NCBI RefSeq assembly: GCF_963966145.1
Contig: NC_091054.1
Location: 7,316,001-7,380,000, forward strand
Direction: 5' to 3'
From: Tenebrio molitor
Lineage: Eukaryota; Arthropoda; Insecta; Coleoptera; Tenebrionidae
Length of the DNA stretch: 64,000 bases
Shown here: positions 1-10,651 of the stretch, one piece after another
Layout: every line of letters begins with the position of its first letter
Position numbering within the stretch: the first letter of the stretch is position 1
The notes under the pieces: generated by a model
Database searches by the model: none
Told to the model about the DNA's origin: nothing
Seen by the model: only the letters and a program-made list of their open reading frames with translations
Made by a program: the position numbers and the translations under genes

Positions 1-401
1 TGTTTCATAGTTTTGTTAACGCGGCAGGTGTAATAGGCGTGTTTCAGAAACACCAACTGAGACCACGTTTGGAAATGACAGTTCCTGCAGTTGTAGCTCT
101 GACAGTCGGGTTTAACAGGAATGTCAGGCTTGTGGTGTCGTGCGTCGAGGTGCTCGTTAAGATCCACCAACAGCTGCGTTCCGAAATCGCACTTACTACA
201 TTTATAGTTTTCGAGTACCGCTTTGGTGCAAATAAATCGTTTCAGCAACGATGGAATTACAGAGTGGATTTGTCTGACGTGATCTTCCAGTTCAAATATC
301 GACTCCGTTACGAAATGACAGTGACTGCAGTTATACAAACTGCTCATTGACACGTCAAGGGGTTCCGCTTTAACAGTCGGAACGGGGTAATTATAATCCA
401 T
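1..401 (-). CDS. C2H2 zinc-finger protein, N-terminal part (cut by window edge)
   Basis: The minus strand reads without stop from an ATG at 401 to the window start, so the 3' part lies outside. The start MDYNYPVPTVKAEP is acidic and proline-containing. Three finger-like units follow, opened by CSHCHF, CSKCDF and CRNCHF, each with a spaced HxxxH- or HxxxxC-type ending (LEDHVRQIH, LNEHLDARHH, LKHAYYTC). C2H2 fingers bind nucleic acid, so a nuclear transcription-factor role is inferred; no target can be named. The neighbour at 1029-2387 on the same strand is also a C2H2 gene, which suggests a small tandem family. The plus-strand frame over the same bases is an antisense shadow. Confidence 0.8.
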   Translation of the reverse strand, partial: MDYNYPVPTVKAEPLDVSMSSLYNCSHCHFVTESIFELEDHVRQIHSVIPSLLKRFICTKAVLENYKCSKCDFGTQLLVDLNEHLDARHHKPDIPVKPDCQSYNCRNCHFQTWSQLVFLKHAYYTCRVNKTMK

Positions 402-1028
402 CGTTACGGGGTTAAAAGTTGACACCTAAAATTGAGGTTAAGTGTGTCTCAGTCTTACACCTAATGCAAGCGGCTTACGACACAACAGTTGTCATGAATG
501 GGGGTTTGTGATATGGAAATTCTCGTTTTATTTTGTTAATTACGTAGCGCATTGGCGATAATACGGGAAAAAACACCGGAAATAGCCACATGTCCTAATT
601 TCTATTTACATGCGCATGCGTAAACAAATAAAGATGTCAATGAAATTGAAAATCAAAACATTGCAGATTTATTTACCTATATGCCACAATGAAAAGTGAA
701 ATTGGACTTTATTTTATGAGTCAAGACGAAAATTCCTTTTTTCGAAGCAATAGCGAAAAGTCGTAAACATTTGGTGAGGTGAGGTATATACACTGTGGCC
801 AAAAAAAATGTTAAAACCTGCTTAGCCATGGAAAGTTCAGCAATTCGTAGATTGATTCGTACAGTTTTAATTGACAAAATGAAAGTCTTTTTTTGTATAT
901 CATGTAACATGCAAAAAACAAAACCAACAACTTGTCCAGAAAAAAACATGTTACAAAACTAAACTTTATTCAGTACCCTAATCGTTTTATGCAAAATACA
1001 AAACAAAGAAAACTTCCTGGGATGTGAC

Positions 1029-2387
1029 CTAAGCGCTATGTTTCCGCAAGATGTGTATTTTCAAGCTGTACTTGATCTTCGTCCTGTGCGAACAATACTC
1101 GCACTGAAACCACTCGACGTTTTTCGAAGCCGTGTGCTTCAGCAACACGTGCCGGTTCAAATCACGCAGGGCTTTGCTCTTGTAGAAACACCGTTTACAC
1201 TTGAACCATTCAATTTCCTCAGGTACGCTGTGCTTAGTGCGCATGTGCGCCTTCACGCTCGACTTGACTTTAGCCTTGTAGGGGCACTGTTCACATTCGA
1301 ACCACTCGATATTCTCGGCAGGCGTATGCTTCAGCAGCACGTGGCTCTTCAGGTGGTCGCGCCTCTTCCCCTTGAACGTACACTGACTGCACTTCCACCA
1401 TCTGACATCTTGGTGTTTTTCCTGGACGTGTTTTTTCAATATCGAACTCAGCTTTGACTTGTAGGAGCACTGTTCGCACTTGAACCAGGCGATGTCCTCG
1501 GGGGCGGTGTGTTTGAGCAGGACGTGCGTTTTCAAGCCGAATTTGTGCTTCGTCCTGAAGGAACAGTGGTCACAGTCGAACCAGTTGACGGTTCCGAGGT
1601 GTTTGGTCGAGATGTGTGACTTTAGGTTGCTCTTCTGTTTGGACTTGTATGAACACTGTTCACATTTGAACCACTGGATCTTGTCCAGAGATGTGTGCAT
1701 TGTTGACATGTGCAGATTTAACAAACGGGAATATTTCGATTTGTACGGGCATTGGTCACATTGAAACCATTTGATTTTTTCTGGAGAGGTGTGTCTTGCT
1801 ATGACGTGCTTTTTCAGGTCACTTTTGTTTTTAAATTGGTACAAGCAATGTTCACATTTGGACCAATTGATGTACTCAGATGGTGTGTGCACTGCTACTA
1901 CATGTTTTTGCAGGTTGCACAACTGTTTGCCTTTGTAATCACAGTGTTGGCAACGAAACCATTTAATATCTTGATTTGGTGTGTGTTTTGCGAGGACGTG
2001 TTTTTGCAAATAAGTGCGATTTTTTGACTTATAAGTGCACTGTTCGCATTCAAACCAATCAATTTTTTCCAGGGGTGTGTGTTTTGCAGTTATGTGATAT
2101 TTTAAACTGTTTCTGTAATACGATCTAAACTCACATTGATTACATGAAAACAATTTTTCCTCTTCATCCTTAGTTTTAATTTCCTTAAGAGATCCACAAT
2201 TACTGACATGCTGAGACCAGATCAGTCGGTCTTCAGCCTTAAAATCACAATTATCACATTTGTGCCATGACACAAGCATATTAACATTTTTTGGTTCATT
2301 CTCAACTTTGTGGTGGAAGTCCTTTGTATGTCTTAGATAGTGTTTCATTAATGGCGTAGAAAAATCGCACTTGTTGCAACGATACAT
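1029..2387 (-). CDS. Multi-finger C2H2 zinc-finger protein (about 14 fingers)
   Basis: A single open exon encodes about 452 residues, starting MYRCNKCDF. I chose the ATG at 2387 because the frame further upstream has only a non-ATG start; an upstream non-coding or coding exon is possible. The protein is almost entirely C2H2 fingers: CNKCDF, CDNCDF (this one degenerate, ending HVSNC), CNQCEF, CEQCTY, CQHCDY, CEHCLY, CDQCPY, CEQCSY, CDHCSF, CEQCSY, CSQCTF, CEQCPY, CKRCFY and CEYCSH. The linkers are not the classic TGEKP but a repeated KHTPxExIxWF type, so the units clearly arose by internal duplication. A nuclear DNA-binding function is inferred from the family. There is no ZAD, KRAB or BTB domain. 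Confidence 0.88.
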   Translation of the reverse strand: MYRCNKCDFSTPLMKHYLRHTKDFHHKVENEPKNVNMLVSWHKCDNCDFKAEDRLIWSQHVSNCGSLKEIKTKDEEEKLFSCNQCEFRSYYRNSLKYHITAKHTPLEKIDWFECEQCTYKSKNRTYLQKHVLAKHTPNQDIKWFRCQHCDYKGKQLCNLQKHVVAVHTPSEYINWSKCEHCLYQFKNKSDLKKHVIARHTSPEKIKWFQCDQCPYKSKYSRLLNLHMSTMHTSLDKIQWFKCEQCSYKSKQKSNLKSHISTKHLGTVNWFDCDHCSFRTKHKFGLKTHVLLKHTAPEDIAWFKCEQCSYKSKLSSILKKHVQEKHQDVRWWKCSQCTFKGKRRDHLKSHVLLKHTPAENIEWFECEQCPYKAKVKSSVKAHMRTKHSVPEEIEWFKCKRCFYKSKALRDLNRHVLLKHTASKNVEWFQCEYCSHRTKIKYSLKIHILRKHSA

Positions 2388-4021
2388 TGCGGGGGCGTCT
2401 CTTTGACATCTAAAATCTTTCAAATCCGTACCACTTTATTTTTCGAATGTTACAAACAAATATTGTTTGATTCATAACATCGTACTCCTTACTATCTTGA
2501 GAAGTGTACACATACAGCTTTCATAAAAAAAGTTTTGTTGCACAATTTCTTCAGGTATTAGCTAACAATAAAAATTTTTGTTACCGCAAAAAATTATATG
2601 TGAGGTTATGTTTACCAAACCATGTGTGAGTGTGACGCTGCGACAGGGCTGCGACATCCATTCGTTTTCAGACAAAAAATATTTCATTTTCCTTCTCACA
2701 GTTTTCCGCTGAAAATAATATCACTATGTTGAGCAAAACGCTATTTTAAAGTTTCTTTTTCTTCATTCCCGAGGGATGTTGATATGAACCCAGAATTCTG
2801 GAGAGAAGATCGATAATTATATTATTAATCAGAAAGATTCTTTAAATATTAGATTGTATAACAGTCTCAATACTCTCAATCATTTTAAGCCTCATCAAGG
2901 TTTAAAAGTTAAAAGCATAAAGCCTGATCGTTTTAGATAATCTTTGGTTAGTTTAAGTCACCCAAAATCACTAAGATTATGTCGTTTTTAGTTTAAAATA
3001 ATAAATAAAGGAAGCTGAAACAACTCATACATTTATTTTTTGCATTTTGATTATGAAAGTTGAGTTTTTTTAACGAAAAATCGTAATGAAAGTAGTACCG
3101 ACTTTCTTTAATCATTTTATTCCATCTCCTCGGGGATTATTATTGTCAAAGAATATCTACCACGCGTTTATTAGGCCAAATTTCTCAACTTACAACAATA
3201 TGCAAAAAAATGTTGCGTACAATACGTTATGAAAGTCTCTTTCTTCCACTCATTTGCTTGATTAACACGGGCTCCGCCCTCGTTCGTTAATCAAACTGCA
3301 AATTCATGAAAAAACGGATGACTTTCATAACTAGTTGTACATACAATATTCCTACTATTGTGTCCTAATCAGTAATCACATCATGCTTTTCTTAGCAAAA
3401 TGAAAAAAAGACGTAACTACAAAAAAGCTACAAACAAGACATTATTCAAAATCAAAACAAATATATTTGCAATTCGTTACAGAAAATTCAAATAGCATAG
3501 ATTTCGGCCGAAAATTTTCTGTGTTCAACTACAAAACGGAATAACAATTAACTTCTGATAACTAAAATTTACCTATCTACAAATTTGTTAGAATACAACT
3601 TATTTTTTATAACGATTTAGATAAGAAAATGTTTTGATCGCAAGGAAAATATTTTCTGATTACAATTTTGCCATAATCACTAGTGGCATCTGTTTTCTGT
3701 TGTGTTGACGTAAGCAAGGATTTGTTGTAATTGGTTGTATTGTAATATGGTTGTAGGCAAGGAGTAAAAATTCTGGTAAGATTGATCTTCAAACTTTGTT
3801 TAAAAATTAATTTGAAATTTTAAAATGCTTTACATCTTTGCAACGATTTGCGTTTTAGTCTGTTCTGGGTTTTATCGGTTGTGTTTTTTTAACTTTCCAA
3901 ACATTGTAAAAACTTTTAGGTTATGTTCGCAGTAGATCTCACCTAACAACATGTCTAATTCAATCGCAAAAGCTAGGTAAATAGAAACAATAAGTTTCTT
4001 TGGTTATAAATAATCTAAAAA
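2388..4021. other. Gene-free stretch between zinc-finger gene and SR gene
   Basis: AT-rich DNA. It holds the likely promoter and 5' leader of the zinc-finger gene at its left end, and an inverted-repeat element at 3105-3341 described separately. I see no supported coding exon here; the short frames near 3600-3790 lack coding character. Confidence 0.6.
3105..3341. repeat. MITE-like repeat, family C, copy 1
   Basis: The outer part reads from a segment starting ttattccatctcctcgg to an internal inverted repeat, gttatgaaagtc at about 3226 and gactttcataac at about 3320. Inside this is a second small hairpin, gattaac...gttaatc. A homologous copy lies at 29476-29780 in the opposite orientation, inside an IRE1 intron. 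The two share the gttatgaaagtc arms, the gcttgattaa core and the flanking block with ttattccat and attgtcaaag. This looks like a non-autonomous DNA element; it encodes nothing. Confidence 0.75.
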
Positions 4022-6343
4022 ATGTTTAGAACATCTGAGCCACAAGGTGATGCGCGGTTCAATAAAGATACACTGAAGAGCATCAAGGTGATGGTGAGGA
4101 GGCGCAATGTAGACAGTCCCATCAGTTCTGCACCTTTACAGAGGAGTTTAGATGACCCAGTTCTATTAAAAATTCATTATCGAAGTGGTAAACAAATATT
4201 TTCTATATAAAACTTACCCAACTGTGTAGATTTATTACTGCAGGTGTTTTAATAAAATATGATTTTGTCATTTAATAGAAATGTATGTGTAATTGTATTT
4301 TTTGTAATTAAAGTTGCCAATTTAGTCTCCATTACAAGAAATTTCAAGAAAGAAATTTTCAACAAGTGAAGATGTAAAGAAGACCACCATAAACAACAGA
4401 AATGCAGAATATCATAAAGTAAGTCATTTTTTACATGTTTTAGCAATGCTTGCATTAATGAACAATTCTTATTAACAATATTAAGATTTTTTTTAACTGA
4501 ATTAAATACACAAAGATTTAAAGTCATACAAATATTTTTTCTATAATTGTAAAGAATATTTTTAATTAGAATCATTATTTTATTGACAACATTAGAAGCA
4601 AGAAGAAACTGCCAGTGAAGAAAGAAGATTTGTTCATCCTAACTGTGTTTGAATGTTATATTCAGTCAATTTTTTAAATTGGTTATCAGTACAGTCAATT
4701 TAATATTTTAAGTTCTTAATTCATAAATGAATCAGTCAAATTTAATTTTTTAAATACCTAACCTTTGTTTTTCAATTAAAAAAGAAGAATTAAGAAGACC
4801 GAAGAGAGAAGAATTCATCATCATACATCAAAAAAACAAAAATTTCTTTTTAGAATGTTATTTTAATGATAATGGAACTATTCCAAAGAAACGTTCAAAT
4901 TGTTAAAATGTAATGTAAGATTTGAATTAACTCTTCTACATGGCAGTGACGATTTAAAAAAAATGCATTCAGTATCTTTTGTCGTAAAATTTTCTTTGGA
5001 GTACTTCACTTCGTGTGTGCAAACTTAGAGTTAATACAGATTTAAACCGAAAACATTGTTTTCGCTGAGAAGAATCTCGATTTCAGACGAAGGTGTCCAC
5101 CCAATTTTCGATCGAGAGGATGTTTTAGTTAACAAACATAAAATATCCGTGGTCGGAACCAACGAAATATCGTCATCGTTAGCCACTTCGCGAAGTAGCT
5201 CCAAGTCGAGTCAGAATTCGCGAGAGCGAAGTCCCGACAAAGAGAAAAAACACTCGACCCCTGAACCGCACACCTCGAAGGATTACTCCAGGGAAGAAGT
5301 TTCCACTTCGAATTATTATTCTTCGAAATATCGGTCAGTTTGTTGTCTATCGGTGGTAGCGCTCTCTGATTGGTTTTTACAGTCGGAGCCGTTCAAATTC
5401 ACGCAGAATCATTTACAAAACTCCTCCACCAAGTCGATCGGCTTACAGGTCGAGTAGACAGAGCAGGTCGCCCCACAGACACAATAGAAGTCGGTCTCCG
5501 GATCCTAGAAGAAGGAAAGAAGTCTCACCGAGAGTGTACAGCAGAGACAAATCGCCCCACAGGTACTACAGTAGGCACAGATCGAGTCGGTCACCTGGGG
5601 GGTATAGGGGGCCGCCGACAGAGAGGAGGCGGACGAGGTCGCCGCCCCCGAAAACCGTGGACAAGTACGAGAGGAAGACGCCTCCGAAGTACAGAGGCCC
5701 CCCGGAGAGAAAGCGCTCCAGTCGGTCGCCCCCAGCGAGGAAAAGTAGCAGGTGAGACAAAAAGTGACATTTGCGTAAGCACATTGTTGACGTGAACTGC
5801 AGAGGGCGCAGCCGGAGTCGATCCCCATATCACAGTCGTTCTCGGTACAGCAGATCTCCACACAAACACGACGACTACAGAAGAAGGAGTCGATCACCAC
5901 GCAGGTACAGTCGATCGCCCAGAAGACACAGATACACTCCAGATCGGCACTCGAGGAGGTCCCCACGCGACGAAAGAATTTATCCCAGAGTTCCGAATCC
6001 GTACTTCGAAGGCGCAGAGTTCTGGATCCCGGATCCGATGATGCAGCCTCGATTTATACCGAGACAAATGTTTCCACCTGGGGCGTTCCCGTACGCGCCC
6101 TTCAGGCCGGGGATGCCACCCATGATGCCCCCACGGGCACAATTCCGGCCCAGAATCGTGTACAACCGGCCACCAAGGCCGAAGATCACACCAGCGACCT
6201 CTACGGTGACGAGCGAAACCGCACCGAGAGCTATCGAGGCGGCCAAAGAAAGCGAAGAGCCGCAACGGGATCAGTCGACGGAGACCAAAGACGATCCCGA
6301 ACATTCCTCCGAGAAAACGGATGAACACAGTGAGGAGCAATAG
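4022..6343 (+). CDS. Arginine/serine-rich (SR-like) protein
   Basis: Four exons join in phase: 4022-4187, 5087-5333, 5383-5751 and 5803-6343, giving 440 residues. The N-terminal 80 residues are not low-complexity and contain VHPIFDRED. Residues about 85-300 are dense RS, SRSP and RSRSP repeats. The next part is proline- and methionine-rich (PGMPPMMPPRAQFRP), and the tail is acidic (EHSSEKTDEHSEEQ). RS domains are typical of nuclear pre-mRNA-processing proteins. There is no RRM, so a splicing-associated or mRNA-export adaptor role is inferred, not pro-SR identity. A poly(A) signal aataaa follows the stop. The gene ends 70 bases from the convergent TMEM203 stop. Orthology is not recognised. Confidence 0.85.
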
Positions 6344-6413
6344 ACTTGTAAATAAAATTCAATTGTATTTTTTTTTTTTTTATTAATAAAATTGGTTTAA
6401 AAAATAATCACGG

Positions 6414-6827
6414 TTAGCTTTGTTGACACGCTCTTACGGCTATTAGTTGGAGTAAAATGTAAAGTGGGGCGAACACTTCAGAGTAGTCTAGACTGATTTG
6501 TCCAAGTAGTTTTTTACAAAGTAAGAATTTAAACAAAAACGTCATCAACAAAAAAGTACCGGACCAACTGACTCGCAGGAGCGACGTTCGCAGCGTCATT
6601 TCGGACAACATTCTTATGAAAATGATGACGCAAAAGTACGTATTAAGAGCGTCGCCTGTGAACAAGGGAAAAAATATCATCCACCAGTTATTACTGTAAA
6701 GATCAATATCTGGGTCATATTTCACTGCCAGCATTATTGTGAAAATTAAAAACGAAATCAGGTTGATCCAAATTTCGAACACCGTTAGTCCCAACCATCT
6801 CACCAGTTCGTCGATCGTGAAGAACAT
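6414..6827 (-). CDS. TMEM203: Transmembrane protein 203
   Basis: A single-exon frame of 137 residues, the family's usual length. It carries the family landmarks ELVRWLGL near the start, NWWMIFFPLF, the central DALNTYF, LLCKKLLGQ and a C-terminal ILLQLIAVRACQ. Four hydrophobic stretches are visible. In vertebrates TMEM203 is an ER membrane protein linked to calcium handling; that role is transferred by family, not shown here. The ATG overlaps the last base of the Rpp20 stop codon (TAATG), so this frame is probably the second cistron of a shared transcript. Confidence 0.93.
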   Translation of the reverse strand: MFFTIDELVRWLGLTVFEIWINLISFLIFTIMLAVKYDPDIDLYSNNWWMIFFPLFTGDALNTYFCVIIFIRMLSEMTLRTSLLRVSWSGTFLLMTFLFKFLLCKKLLGQISLDYSEVFAPLYILLQLIAVRACQQS

Positions 6828-7337
6828 TATGCCTTGGTTTCGAGAGGGTCAGTTCTAAAAATCCGGATTTTTAATGCCGAGTTGTATCTGCGCTGGATAG
6901 AAAAATCTGCGTCATCAGTCGCCGGTTCTAAATTATCTGTAAATTACATAAACTTGCATTTTTTGAGTGCATTGATATAACAACGTTACCTAATAATTCT
7001 GTGGTAAAAGTGTTGGTGTGGATTTTAAAAGCTACATGTTGTTCACACACCTTCAAAGCTAACAGAATTCCTTTCTGGATGACCGCTCCTAAACAATAAA
7101 TCGTTATTTCTTTTTCGCCTTTATTAATTAATTGATTGCAGCGATCGAGGAGGGCCTAAAACACATAACCTCAACATTTTCTCTGGACAATATGTGCATC
7201 CAATATTTGCAACTAGTTTGGGAAATTGTGGATATATTTACTTTAGAGGTTGTTTTGCTGCTGACGTACACTGCTGAGTTACTTCTCTCTGGTTTTCGTG
7301 GTCTTCTTTTCGTAAAAATCTGATCCGTTCCAGACAT
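6827..7337 (-). CDS. POP7: Ribonuclease P/MRP protein subunit Rpp20 (POP7)
   Basis: Three exons (7242-7337, 6990-7155, 6827-6936) with introns of 86 and 53 bases join in phase to 123 residues. The product follows the Rpp20 plan: a basic N-terminus KRRPRKPERSNSAVYVSSK, a helix ALLDRCNQLIN, the Alba-type core ITIYCLGAVIQKGILLAL, then TTELLDNLEP and a C-terminal strand ALKIRIFRTDP. Rpp20 pairs with Rpp25 to bind the RNA of RNase P and MRP, which process tRNA and rRNA in the nucleus and nucleolus (family knowledge). The stop TAA (6829-6827) shares its last base with the ATG of TMEM203. Confidence 0.9.
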
Positions 7338-8784
7338 GATCACATAACCTACAAAGTGATTCTCGAGCTACAGGGCTACAGTTTAATACTAAATTTGTAC
7401 TTGTTTTGGCGTCGTTTTCATTAGATTCAGTTTAATTACTGCTGAATGATATTAAATGAGCCAAACTCGATTAAATATTGTACATAAACAATATACAGCC
7501 CCCCTTTATTAACAAGGTGTACCATCGAAAAATGCTTGTTTTCTGGTTTAAATGAAATATTATTAAAACTTCCTTCAACAATTTCAAAGTCCATCTTTAC
7601 CTATTACTTTACTCCAGTGACATTTTTACAGTAAAAATTAAAGACCAAAATGGGGTCTAATATGCTATTTTGCATTCATAAAAAGTTGAGTTTCTCTAGT
7701 CATGGATCAGAAAAAAATGTCCACGAATCCATACTTCCTTTGTTGCCACTTTAGGAATGCAACACCTCAGTTTTAAATTTTTGTTTTTCTTGTATTTGGT
7801 TATCTTAGGGAGTAGTGGAAGTATATGGTGGTGTCATCAATCACATTTATTTAAGCAATCATCGCATTACAAAATAATCATAAATTTCTCTTCAATATCC
7901 ACTTATAGAGTAAACATTATGTAAGTACTGAATTTACTTTTTTACGTCCAATCATTGGTTGGACTATTGAGATTTAAAATAGATAGATACAATGAATTGG
8001 CTTGTTGCTTTTATTATTATATAATATTTGAAAAACGTGGTTCAAAGAAAGTGGAGCAGCAATGCCAAATTCGATGACCCAGCCCTCAAAATCCTTTCTC
8101 GAATTTTAAATGAAAATTTATTTTTAAAAAATGCATAAATATCCTGTGAAATGTTGGACAAGTTTTTTTTGAATAAATTATTTTCTGGTAGAAAACGACT
8201 CAAAACTGGTACAAGACTAGGAAAAAAACATGGTTTATGTCATATCAATTTATTAAATTAACACATTATACAGTTACTTTACAATCAGTCAATAAAAAAA
8301 AATAAAGTTGATAAATTCTAATCAATAATATCAACGATTTATACTCTCTAAAGCAAGTACATTGTGTCTAAAAGATTCATTTATTTTCATCAATAATTTA
8401 GATTTACTTAGGCTACGAATTCCAGTTGATCACGTTAAACAAAAACGTCCATTCACGCATACATTCGCACGTTCTCAAAATTTTGGTTTTAATATAAAAC
8501 AGAATATGAAATTCTTCTAAGCGAGAGATGTCTATGCCACAAATGATCATGTAGGAAAGTAATTTGTTGTAGGTAGAAAAAATACGGATTTGATTTATGT
8601 TGATAACGAAATTGGTGATGTAGATTACGCTTACACGATTCAGTCAAATACAAACAAGTGTAACTAAGATAAGGTTTAACTGAAGGAAAAAATTGAATTA
8701 AGAAAAAATCAGTAAACCCTATTTTAGGTACGTATTTTTCAAACCAGCCAAAATTAAGACATCGTATTAAATAGTGAAATGGCG
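7338..8784. other. AT-rich intergenic DNA, Rpp20 promoter side and pinocchio 3' side
   Basis: No coding exon is supported. The right part (about 8230-8784) is the likely 3' untranslated region of pinocchio on the minus strand. The left end holds the Rpp20/TMEM203 promoter. The 99-residue minus frame at 8489-8788 has the wrong composition and overlaps the true last exon of pinocchio in another frame. Confidence 0.55.
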
Positions 8785-9544
8785 TCATGAATTGGCACTA
8801 AGTTTCTCCAGTTTTAGACTCAGCTCCTGCGACACGGAATTGGTCAGGTTCCCCTTCGGTTTCTGCTGCTTGCTACATTTTCCCTCCCAGCGAGCTTTGC
8901 TGCTGGCGTGAGACTGCAAAACGACTTTTGGTTAGTTCCCATCGTTCGCCATCGTCGACTCTCATCATACCATGGACAAGTCTCGTTTCCACACGGCCCC
9001 GCAGACCCCGTCGCATTCGGGACATGGACGTTCGAGAGCGTAACCACCGCATTCGGAACAATCGAGGGACACGTGACTATCGCTCCATGACACGCCACAC
9101 GTGAAACAGCTCGTCATCTGGAGACGCAACTCCTCGATGGTGAGCACGTGATCGGAGTGAACCTGCAGGTTCCAATCGGCCTCGGTGATATCGTCGAGGC
9201 TATGGCTCAGAGTCGTCAAAGAGCTACAACACAGACACATCGATCATTTTCGCATTCGCTTTTTCTTCTTGCCGACACCGAAGAGGTCTTATCATTATCA
9301 ACGGCGGATCCAGATTGGCGCCGCTTTGTGATAGACAAGCGTGTCGTATTTATTCGAGATTACAGTTTGTAAGCTGCTTGTGCAAGCGACTCTACTTTAA
9401 AAACCAAATTGACGCAAATCGTGTGTAATTAACGCGCGCTTTTCAACGACAAAAAGTACAACAAAGCAACTCGCGTGTACGACATGAAGTTAATTACCTA
9501 TGATTGGAGTGGAGTTCCGCAGGGTGGACGCTGGCAAGAGACAT
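8785..9544 (-). CDS. pino: Protein pinocchio
   Basis: Three exons (9498-9544, 8971-9223, 8785-8913) join in phase to 142 residues. The start MSLASVH and the core agree with insect pinocchio as I know it: TLSHSLDDI, then the cysteine-rich block SCFTCGVSW, HVSLDCSECGGY and PCPECDGVCG, WKRDLSM, and SHASSKARWEG. Pinocchio was first described in Drosophila in olfactory behaviour; its biochemical role is unclear. The paired cysteines suggest metal binding (inference). Exon 2 accepts a phase-2 junction, and the exon at 18028-18164 also ends in phase 2, so an alternative N-terminus is possible. Confidence 0.9.
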
Positions 9545-10445
9545 GTTTCTATGAACTGCAACAAAACAACGAAAAATAATTTCACGGTTCAAACAAAAAC
9601 AAAAAACTTACACTAAACGACAACAGAAAACTACGAAACCATTCTAAATGTCACGAGTTGTATTTGAATGGTCGAGTTACTGCGATGTATTTTGTGACGC
9701 AAATTTGACCGGGTTTTATATTCGACAATCATAAATGCAATCGACTGTACGATGCTGATTGCGGGAATTACTCTACACGGATGTGAATCGTGACAAGATC
9801 AAAGTTTCAGGGCGATGCGACACACTCGTGTCGTAAGAGGCGTCTTTTGTAAAATGATTTGCTGCAATCTTACCGAGACGATGTCGCTGTTTTGCAATTT
9901 ATCGACCGACGAGTTATCGGAAATCAAACGGAAAGTTCTTGATGCGTATGTACGAAATGAAATTTGATCAGTTTGCCGTTCGCGAATGTATCTGTCTGTG
10001 CACGTTTCCGACGAAAACAAAACGTCAACAACAGGAAAAACAAATTATCAAGACAACGAATTCTGCGGAGGTTTTCGCACATTTCGTTCATCTGGGAAGT
10101 GTTATCGCACGAAATACAGTGTCATCGACAAAATGAGGGTGGTGACGAAAAGAAAATTTCTGAAAACGTGCGGCGTAACTTAATAAACTGTCACTTGTCA
10201 GTTGTGAGGCTTATGTGACTTTTACTTAGAAAAATTGTTTTCACTCGAGAGAACATTATTCGTGGCCAATGTGGAGTGCATAAATAGTTGCATAAATTAT
10301 TGCATGCACCTCACAAGTATTTAGTTAAATATTGATATTATTTACAAAAACATATCATGTCATAATTAACATACAACATACAATGCATATCATAATTCTA
10401 CAAAACGTCTATCATAGATAGACAACCAACATATCGGGGGTTCAT

Positions 10446-10651
10446 TTAAATTTCTCCCCAAAGTTGGCGTTGAAGAATCGATTGTGAACGCACCACTCGT
10501 TAGTCTGCAAAGTAAAAACCAAGACTAGTTTTCTTGGTAAAAACACAAACAAAACAACGCAAAAAGTGAGGTTAGATTGAAACAGCTAATCCGTGATCCG
10601 TGGGTGTGTTCACAATCCACTCTTCAAGGCCTGCTTTGAGGATAAATTTAA
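10446..10651. repeat. MITE with TTAA ends, family A, copy 1
   Basis: About 206 bases bounded by TTAA on both sides. The terminal inverted repeats are about 45 bases and imperfect: the left begins atttctccccaaagttggcg and the right, reversed, atttatcctcaaagcaggcc; both continue into ttgaag-a-tcgattgtgaac. TTAA target duplication is the signature of piggyBac-type elements (family knowledge), so this is probably a piggyBac-mobilised non-autonomous element. A diverged copy in the opposite orientation is at 21217-21421. Confidence 0.75.

Noticed and set aside
39..350. 103-residue plus-strand frame at the left edge
   Set aside because: It is the antisense shadow of the minus-strand zinc-finger exon, which has clear CxxC and HxxxH spacing.
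5505..5966. Minus-strand cysteine- and serine-rich frame opposite the SR gene
   Set aside because: It is an antisense shadow of RS-repeat codons; the plus strand has a spliced, phased gene with a poly(A) signal.
8489..8788. 99-residue minus-strand frame near the end of pinocchio
   Set aside because: It overlaps the true last pinocchio exon in another frame and lies mostly in its 3' untranslated region.
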